Shown: one piece after another, positions 57,433-64,000 of the stretch
Numbering within the stretch: the first letter of the stretch is position 1
How the letters are laid out: every line of letters begins with the position of its first letter
Origin: Argyresthia goedartella
Taxonomy: Eukaryota; Arthropoda; Insecta; Lepidoptera; Argyresthiidae
Reading direction: 5' to 3'
NCBI GenBank assembly: GCA_949825045.1
Contig: OX463835.1
Location: 22,213,201-22,277,200, forward strand
Length of the DNA: 64,000 bases
Made by a program: the position numbers and the translations under genes
The notes under the pieces: model-generated
The model's database searches: none
Seen by the model: only the letters and a program-made list of their open reading frames with translations
What the model was told of the DNA's origin: nothing

Positions 57433-59094
57433 GAATTATTTTACTTCTTTAGTAAAAATATACATTAATACAAATATAATTGAATAAAGGAAACAATTAA
57501 AGCAATAAATTATTGCATTTGTTAAATTTGAAAGTAAACAATTTCTATTTTGGTCATACAAGTTTTTAGTTGTTTTTGTAACTATTACTGAAAAACTTTA
57601 TTGTAAAAAGTAAACAATTCATGCAAAAAATTGCATTTAACAACTTTGAAAGTAAACAATTTCTATTCGGGCCATACAAGTTATTAGTTTGATTTATTTC
57701 TGGAAAACATTGGCCTAAAATAGTTATTATTTAAACAAACACATAAAAGACAAATAATACACAAAAAAGAAAGGAACATCTGGAACGCTAACGCTATGAA
57801 GGAGGAGAATCACAATCACACACTGATGGCAGGTTTAGATGTGTTAAGTCATATAAACTCGATTGTTTAACGCTGCAACGGGGAAGTTACATGATTATCA
57901 TACAGATTGCTTAGTCAACGTCAACATAGTATTAATATTTTTATATTCTACCGCTTGATTCTTTAGCTATCCACAGATACGTTTTATTATTACCCTGCGG
58001 GTTGCAATATGAAACTGGTATTCGTAATTTATATTTTTGAGAGATGACATTTTAATATCACCCATGGGCTGCTGCCCAGCTGCTGATGGCTGTGAAAAAA
58101 GAAAATACATTATTGTATATGGTATGGTACTACAGATAGCCCCTATGCAGAGGTTGCATGGAAGTGGATGAGACCGTAGAGAACATGCTGCTGGCGTGCT
58201 CATCCAGCATATAAACCAGGATGGCAATTCTGGGAAAACGACGTCGACCTTAGAGCTCCTCGAACATCCAGGCCTTCCTGATGGATGAAATAGAAGAGTG
58301 GGTGCAGGGGACATGCACTAAGGCGAGTGGGTGCATGGGACATGCACAAAGGCCCCACCAAAGTGGGCTAGGTGCATACGCATGCATTCACCCCCTGTTG
58401 AAGAAGAAGAATGGTATGATCAATCTGCTGATCAGAATACCTACATCGACTCCAACAGCTAGCGAGCGCCGGAAGCGCCTAGATGTCGTCGGCTGCGGGG
58501 AGGAGACGCCCTCGCTCCGGGGAGACGCCAAAAAAAGGCGTGACTGCTGGCTGCCACGTCTAAATAAAAACAAAACCGTTTTTGTCACACGAGTTTATGA
58601 GGGTTGACGTAAAATATACCATCTTATTGAAATGCGTGGGTTTATCAAAACACGTCTCTAGTCTTTAATTTGTAATATCTCTCGCATTTCAGTATTTGTT
58701 GTTGAGGCAACAAATATACACATTCTGTGAAAATTTAAATTTTCTAGCTATTACGGTTCGTGCTGTAGGACCGCTGACAGACAGACAGGCACAGACAGAC
58801 GGACAGACAGACGGACGGACAGCGATGGTTTAGTAATAGAGTCCCGTTTGGCACCCTTTGGGTTCAGTACCCTAAAAATGCAAATTAAAAATAAACAAAA
58901 TACCAGACAATCAGCCAAGGAAAATATTTCATTATACATGGGTAAAACTATACTGCAGAATGGAACAAATAAATGGATATACATACATACACCCGATATA
59001 CAATATATATAATAGAATTCTATTATATTGTGTTTCGTTATTTTGTATATTTGTATCGCCTTGGCTCTGGCTGTAATGGCATAAATAAATTATG
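57433..59094. other. Interior of the TTAA element, mixed repeats
   Basis: 57517-57670 holds a tandem pair of a unit with TTGAAAGTAAACAATTTCTA. 58270-58420 is rich in GTGCATG/CATGCAC units. 58480-58560 is GC-rich (CGGGGAGACGCC). 58640-58877 is a degenerate inverted piece of the AGGGTTCCGTACC family with a GACA/GGAC run and CAGTACCCTAAAAA. A frame on - from about 58100 to 57967 (PSAAGQQPMGDIK) follows a TTTTTTCACAG acceptor-like site; function unknown. Confidence 0.5.
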
Positions 59095-59166
59095 TCAATA
59101 AATAAATAAATATAAAGTAAATGGAAACAAAGCAAAATCGATGCGAGAGAAATTGAAATTATTTAC

Positions 59167-59319
59167 CTTTATCCGGCCGGAGCGGGAGCGCTCGAGGAGG
59201 ACCTGCTCATCCATGATGTGCAGGGATCCCTTGGGGGACCCAACCACCCGCATTGCCGTCACCAAATTCGGGGGCTGGGTCCCGTCCTCCTCGTGCGGTT
59301 TATTATCCGTCCCGGACAT
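59167..59319 (-). other. Exon-like segment, possible captured coding exon
   Basis: On the - strand, CTTTTCAG is followed by A and an ATG at 59319. Then come 51 codons ending in phase 0 at AAAG followed by GTAAAT. The translation includes NKPHEEDGTQPPNLV, VVGSPKGSLHIMDE and LLERSRSGRIK. Codon third positions are rich in G and C, unlike the AT-rich surroundings, and flanking splice-like signals fit an exon. I do not recognise the protein. It might be a captured host exon, or part of an unrecognised element gene; downstream exons would lie at lower coordinates. Confidence 0.4.
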
Positions 59320-59324
59320 TCTGA

Positions 59325-59405
59325 AAAGTGTTAATTTTATAAAATTATGTAAATTTACAAATTTACCTAATTTTACAAATTTACCTAATTTTACAAATTT
59401 ATAAA
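59325..59405. repeat. Short tandem repeat, AATTTACC/TAATTTTAC units
   Basis: TTTACAAATTTACCTAATT occurs in tandem about three times, just upstream of the exon-like segment on the - strand. Confidence 0.85.
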
Positions 59406-59439
59406 ATTAAACTGAAAATACTAAAGTACATTGCTGTAC

Positions 59440-59815
59440 TTGCACGCGAAAGAAGCTGCGTGAATAGACTAGTTTACACAATTTTACAACTTTTTTCAAA
59501 AAGTAGAAAACTGTACTTGCACGCGAACGGACCCGCGTGAAAATGCTAGTTTACTCGAAATGGATGGGCTAGCCCCCTGTCATGCAAAATGGAGTAGGTA
59601 TTGAATAATTGGCTAAAAGTGGGTACAATTGTGCCTCTGCCACCCCGTATGGGAAAAGGCGTGACGCTATGTTATGTTATATTACACCATACACGAACGA
59701 AACACCAGTTTACATTTAATGATATCACTGCAATACATTACAATTGTGCCTCTGCCACCCCGTATGGGAAAAGGCGTGACGCTACGTTATGTTATATTAT
59801 ACCATACTACCCAGA
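59440..59815 (-). repeat. Right inner arm of the TTAA element
   Basis: Inverted match to 55605-56030. GTGCCTCTGCCACCCCGTAT followed by GGGAAAAGGCGTGACGCTA appears twice (59630 and 59744), showing a tandem duplication within the arm. Confidence 0.78.
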
Positions 59816-60466
59816 ACACCATCATGGCCAATTATCACAAAGGAGCACCCTTTATTGAAATCGTAGTGAAATCTTTGTCTGTGTGAGTGTTTCCAAATCA
59901 AAATGGCTTTACGGCATGCTTATGTGTGCGTGTGAATTGGATGCCTGATCACTTTTCAGACGGAAATCAGCAAATTGGTAGATTATTTTGATAAAGAAAC
60001 ATATAAAAATGGATTCCTTATTAGATTTCCAATAAGATATGTGTATTTTTCACTAAAATCGAACTGAATTTCTTATTGGAATCTAACATGTAACTCGGAA
60101 AAAAACCGTCTGGTGCATGACGCAACATTTAGATTTGCCGATTTTATTGACATCTTGATGAATTTCACTACTATTTCTGCAATAAGCTTCCTAGAAACAG
60201 TTGTTATTATGAATAAAACAAAGACTTACCTCAAGTCTCAATTACTTTCACTCAAATACACACACAAATCACAATAATCCGCCCTTCGCGGCGTCTTTGA
60301 AAAAGTGTTTTTTTTGAGGCACGTTTGGAATATTTTTTTCTATGAATGACCATAGACAATTGTATCGGATTATAGACTTTGTCTTATTGAGCGTCTGGAA
60401 AATCTTTAACAGTACCAACATGACAAAAATTGGCCAAAATATACCGGTTTAAAAAAGCGCGGGAGC
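59816..60466. other. Non-coding interior of the TTAA element (right)
   Basis: No gene recognised. An inverted pair TCCTTATTAGATTCCAATAAG/CTTATTGGAATCTAA lies near 60010-60090. Confidence 0.4.
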
Positions 60467-60541
60467 GAGAGCGTCATATGACGCTTGGGGGACGGACGGT
60501 ACTCGAGGCGAGCGTCATATGAGGCTTGGGGGATTGTAAGG
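60467..60541. repeat. Subterminal duplicated box of the TTAA element
   Basis: GAGCGTCATATGACGCTTGG and GAGCGTCATATGAGGCTTGG are tandem copies about 42 bp apart, each leading to the GGGGGA box; the second is next to the right terminus. Confidence 0.85.
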
Positions 60542-62094
60542 TTAATTCAAATGTTTACGCATTATTATTGGTGCCATGAAATCGTCTCCCACAAACGCCT
60601 TACAAGTTGAATGTGTGGACCCCCCTCTAAATTTACGAAGACAATATCTATCGGATAGATTCTTTTATAAGGCTATCCAGCTCGAAAACCACCCCCTCAA
60701 TCCCAAAGTCAAATTGTTGAGTCAGCTAGTGTCAAATACGAGCTACTGGTCCCATAAGGATTCTACATGCCTTGTCAAAAGTCTCCAAAAACTAGAAAAT
60801 GTCAACCAAACTCTATATCAAAGGAATATGAAACCTCTGTTTAGTACTAACTTTAATGCTCTTATCCATTCTCCTATCATTATTCTGTCTCTTGGCATCT
60901 CGAAATCATGCCCCGACGCTAATACTTCTTTTAATGAAATTGTAGCCAATTCTTGGAGTGATTGGCTGCTTGTTTTTACTGATGCCTCCAAACTCCAAGA
61001 GTCCGGGTGTGTTGGAGCTGCGGTTTGGATGCCAAGATATAAAATCATTCTCAATTATAAATGCCCCCCTCTTTCATCGGTATTCACAGGTGATTCGGTA
61101 GCGATTCTGGAAGCCATTCTTTATGTTTTATCCCATAAATTGAATAAGACCATAATTTTTACAGATTCTCTTAGTTGTCTCCAAGCCATCAAGGCAAACC
61201 AATTCAGAGTTAAAATTAGATTCCCAGTAATTTTAAAAATTAAAGAAACTCTTTATGACTGTCATTTACAGGGCATAGAAATTGTTCTGGCTTGGATCCC
61301 TGGCCATGCGGGTGTTACGGGAAATGAGGTGGCAGATTCTTGTGCAAAGAATGCCGTTGTATTGGGCGGTCCTGAACATTTTCATAATTTCAGCTCAGAT
61401 ATATGTTCTTTATCAAAAACCCATCTTTATGGAACGATTCCTGGCAAGATAGCCGTCAGGTCAAAGGTAGATATTATGGAGATATCCAGAATTCAGTCCC
61501 GCCGAAACCCTGGTTTTTCAAATACCGTGTCGCGGATAAACGCACCATCTCTACGATTTGTCGACTCCGTTTGGGTCATGCCTGCACTCCGGTGCATCTT
61601 GCTAAAATAAGGGTCAGGGACAACTCCCTTTGTGAGTGTGGTCTTGCGGAGGGTTCTGCTGACCACATCTTTTTTGAATGCCGCAATCTTAAATTTTCTT
61701 TATACAATTATCTTCCGCCGTACATTCCTAGGCCTACCAATTTGAAAACCCTATTATCATGTGTCAATTCTCCATTCATCCAAATCTTGTGCAATTTCAT
61801 TAATGTAAATAACATCAAACTTTAACTCTACATAGTTGTATTTGTTGTAGTCTAACTAAACTAACATAATTTAATATTTATGTATCTATTGTGTTGTCCT
61901 GTTTGTTCTAGATACCGGAAACCCTGTGATTTGGACCGAAACATAGCTCATGTAATAAATTAATAACGTGTCATTTCTGAAACTTGACATTGGCAGAATC
62001 ATCAAACCGATGGAAGCCACCGTATTAGAAATTGATTGATTGATTGTTTTAAAGTAAAAGCAAAATAAACTCCCAATTTATGGAAAATAAAGTT

Positions 62095-62525
62095 AAAAAA
62101 CCGGTCAAGTGCGAGTCTAAATCGCGCACGAAGGGTTCCGTACCACCGTTCAATGGAAGCGATGGTGTGGAGTAAATAGTTTGGATTTTACACAGCAAAA
62201 TATTGTTTACAAAGTTATTGGTGCGGTTACTTTCACACTCCATGTACGTAACCAGGTGCATCCATAAGTTTGTATGTGGTATTGAAAGAATTGTTGTATG
62301 GGAGCCCCCTTAAATATTTCTTTTATCCTGTTTTTTAGTATTTGTTGTTATAGCGGCAACAGAAATACATAATCTGTGAAAATTTCAACTCTCTAGCTAG
62401 CTAGGTTCTTGAGATAAAGCCTGGTGACAGACGGACGGACGGACGGACGGCCGGACGGACGGACGGACAGCGAAGTCTTAGTAATAGGGTTCCGTTCTTA
62501 CCCGTTGGGTACGGAACCCTAAAAA
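62095..62525 (-). repeat. AGGGTTCCGTACC dispersed repeat, copy 4, inverted
   Basis: Begins AAAAAACCGGTCAAGTGCGA and ends GGGTACGGAACCCTAAAAA. It contains an expanded GGAC run at about 62430-62468 where other copies have CCGTCCGTCCGTC. It lies directly between the end of the I-type LINE and the second Harbinger copy. Confidence 0.88.
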
Positions 62526-62539
62526 CACAGAAAACCGCA

Positions 62540-64000
62540 TCTTACAGTTACCCAAAAAGCTCGGTTACTCCAGCTTTTAGAGGCTGACGCAGAACTGCTG
62601 GCTGGGAAGTTTCAGCGTCTTTTACGCGAAGTTCAAAAAAAAGAAGACATTGGTGAACAGAGCAGCAAATACTGATAGTGGCTCCCCTCCAGACAAATTT
62701 ACCCAAGAAGATGCAATGGTTTAAAACTTTTAAATAAATCATCACTTGTTGGCTACCCGGACTGCAAGGAGTCACAGGCGTTCTTCTTTGGTAAGTAAAT
62801 GTAGCTAACATAAGCCATACTCATATTAGTTACTCGGTGAATATCTGAGCCTCTGTCACTTAATACTGTTTTATTTCAGGCAGTACGGGTAGCCAATAAA
62901 ATGTTTCGGAGTCAGCACAAATAGTTAAGAAGGACATTATTGAGATTGGTGAAGATATTTAGATTGGTGAGTATGAATGTATTTGACATAGTGTGCCCCT
63001 ATGCATTGTTACCACACCCAACCCCCGATCTAAATCTTAAGTTCTTTAATTGACTAAGCGAGGTCCTTTCATTAATCTATTTGTTTTTAATTTCAGAGGA
63101 TACATCCAGCCCGTCATGTGTAGCTGTGCCAGAAATAAGAAATGTGATTGAGATTGGTAAGTAAAGTAACTTTATATGTACAGTCAAGGAAATTAATATC
63201 CGACCCACCTAAGGTTGAATATCATATAGCAAACTAGAACCATAAGAAATTTATTGAAGTTTCATTTACTGGTTTTATTATGAGTGTCAGATGACTTTCC
63301 AATGAAATGTGTAGGGATTTAGTTTCTGAGACTGTACAATCATAAAAAGTAGATATGTAACCTTACCTTAGTAAGAGTATAGAGCTCTCATTATCTAGTA
63401 ACACTTGTACTAGTGTGGGGCCAGAAGCAATGTAAGTGCCTGTATGTAAATGTTTTTAAATGTTGTGTATCTATCTTATTTCAAAATAAACTTTTTTGAA
63501 CAGTTTTGAGAACTATTGAACTAACTAATAATAGTCTGAATAAAATTTTAGAAGAGAAAAATAAATACAAAAAAGAACTTTATCAAGAATTAATCAAAGA
63601 AATGCGCTGTCAATCTGATGCAATATGAAGAATTGCTGATAGTTTGGCGGCACGGGCAAATACGAGTAATTTTTAACCAGAGGCTTTAATAAGTTATATT
63701 TAATGATGATCAAGCCAATGATGGAAAACAGGGACACTAATTCTTAATAATATTCTCCAAGAAACCAAATATCACTGTGATTATGTAATATTAGACTAAT
63801 TTAACGTAATATAGTTAGTAGTTAAATTTTAAATGTTGTGATTTTGATATTTTTAAGACTGATTTAAGGTAGAAGAGATACTTTATAATCCACAGATTCA
63901 AGGTCTAGGTCTATCAAAAACGGGTAGCCAGATCTAACTCAAACAAATAAAGTTTTTGTAACAAACTCATACGAAAAAAAAAATACTAACTGTTAAGAAA
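62540..64000 (+). mobile_element. PIF/Harbinger element, copy 2, partial
   Basis: Matches 41250-42800 closely over the Myb/SANT-like half: GGTGAACAGAGCAGCAAATA, GGCAGTACGGGTAGCCAATA, GAGGATACATCCAGCCCGTC. About 125 bp of the final exon region, including the PPP-containing part, is deleted near 63535. The copy continues past the window end, so its transposase part is not visible. Upstream, 62560-62640 reads LLAGKFQRLL-like sequence lost from copy 1. Confidence 0.72.

Larger units (their letters stand above)
54512..60541. mobile_element. 6-kb TTAA-flanked inverted-repeat element
   Basis: TTAA occurs on both sides (54508-54511 and 60542-60545), and removing the segment restores LINE reading frame from RT into RNase H except for one codon (TAA) at the site. 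Ends: CCCCTCGCTCCCCCAGCC and, inverted from the right, CCTTACAATCCCCCAAGCC. Each end carries a second TCCCCCA box 30-40 bp further in. TTAA duplication with C-rich ends is the piggyBac signature, but no piggyBac transposase is present. It is non-autonomous and composite. Confidence 0.82.
47763..61825 (+). pseudogene. I-type LINE ORF2: EN, RT, RNase H, zinc motif; interrupted
   Basis: ATG at 47763 (MASILQWNCRSL). The endonuclease is split by the dispersed repeat at 47983-48383 and resumes with RLNIPVHS, ILGDLNCHNQIWG and GSDHFPI. After the jockey insertion the frame resumes at 52913 (AIKASANSS, WWDHECID). RT motifs: SYRPLALSSTLSKI, FLDICSAYDSV, GLPQGSVLSPLLY, HYADD. RT ends at 54507 and continues at 60546 with CLRIIIGAMKSSP. 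RNase H: VFTDASK, EAILYVL, IFTDSLSC and WIPGHAGVTGNEVAD. The C-terminus reads RLGHACTP and CECGLAEGSADHIFFEC. Additional frame breaks occur near 48850, 53040, 53476 and 61400. Not functional. Confidence 0.87.
46610..62048 (+). mobile_element. I-type LINE, shattered by nested insertions
   Basis: Segments belonging to the element: 46610-47982, 48384-48966, 52913-54511 and 60546-62048. They join in order into gag, endonuclease, RT, RNase H and a C-terminal zinc motif, then a 3' end with ATTGATTGATTGATT. The intervening parts are a dispersed repeat, a jockey element and a TTAA-flanked element. RNase H in a LINE points to the I/R1-like side of the family. It is the oldest resident of this region. 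Confidence 0.88.

Noticed and set aside
62049..62261. 70-codon frame on - near 62.1 kb, and its relative at 48.2 kb
   Set aside because: Translations of the AGGGTTCCGTACC dispersed repeat; no sign of coding constraint.

Overview
The window reads as intergenic or intronic DNA of an insect nuclear genome, most likely a moth or butterfly. It is AT-rich, has spliced genes with GT..AG introns, and is built almost entirely of eukaryotic transposable elements. The lepidopteran placement is an inference from recall: the dispersed repeat running from AGGGTTCCGTACC to GACCGGTTTTT (four copies or fragments here) is one I associate with lepidopteran genomes, and the mix of element types fits. I see no convincing conserved host gene, rRNA, tRNA, CRISPR array or bacterial feature.

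Layout. 1-4.2 kb: a non-LTR retrotransposon (LINE) whose polymerase has one frameshift. 4.2-8.1 kb: non-coding DNA with a long hairpin, a TA microsatellite and a dispersed repeat. 8.15-12.09 kb: an apparently intact two-gene DNA transposon of ISL2EU type, with a spliced THAP-DDE transposase on + and a spliced SAP-SWIM-YqaJ nuclease on -, inside matching terminal inverted repeats. 12.2-17.8 kb: a giant foldback with arms over 2 kb, holding two copies of a small MITE and a truncated LINE. 17.93-25.24 kb: a P-element-like transposon with an exact 8-bp target duplication and a 5-exon THAP transposase gene missing its 3' part; a 5-kb LINE sits in intron 2. 25.5-30.5 kb: a decayed BEL/Pao retrotransposon cut off in its integrase. 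30.5-35.0 kb: another copy of the foldback module, split by a defective piggyBac-type transposase locus. 35.2-35.6 kb: a minisatellite of about 100-bp units. 37.08-40.85 kb: a complete hAT transposon with an intact BED-hATC transposase and a perfect 8-bp duplication. 41.2-43.9 kb: a decayed two-gene PIF/Harbinger element, with a second partial copy at 62.5-64.0 kb. 43.9-45.2 kb: two foldback hairpins and a LINE scrap.

46.6-62.0 kb is one old I-type LINE (gag ORF, then endonuclease, reverse transcriptase, RNase H and zinc motif) torn apart by at least three nested insertions: a 0.4-kb dispersed repeat, a 3.9-kb jockey element with poly(A) and a 10-bp target duplication, and a 6.0-kb TTAA-flanked inverted-repeat element. 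The last itself carries a 5'-truncated LINE and an exon-like segment on the - strand.

The genes therefore do not form a pathway. They are separate mobile elements, and the informative content is their nesting order, their exact boundaries and which are intact. The hAT and ISL2EU elements look potentially autonomous; two LINE ORF2 frames are unbroken; the rest are broken. The ORFs near retro-elements often lack an ATG because insertion ends, frameshifts or intron boundaries define their edges. All spliced models are read by eye from splice-site and frame agreement.
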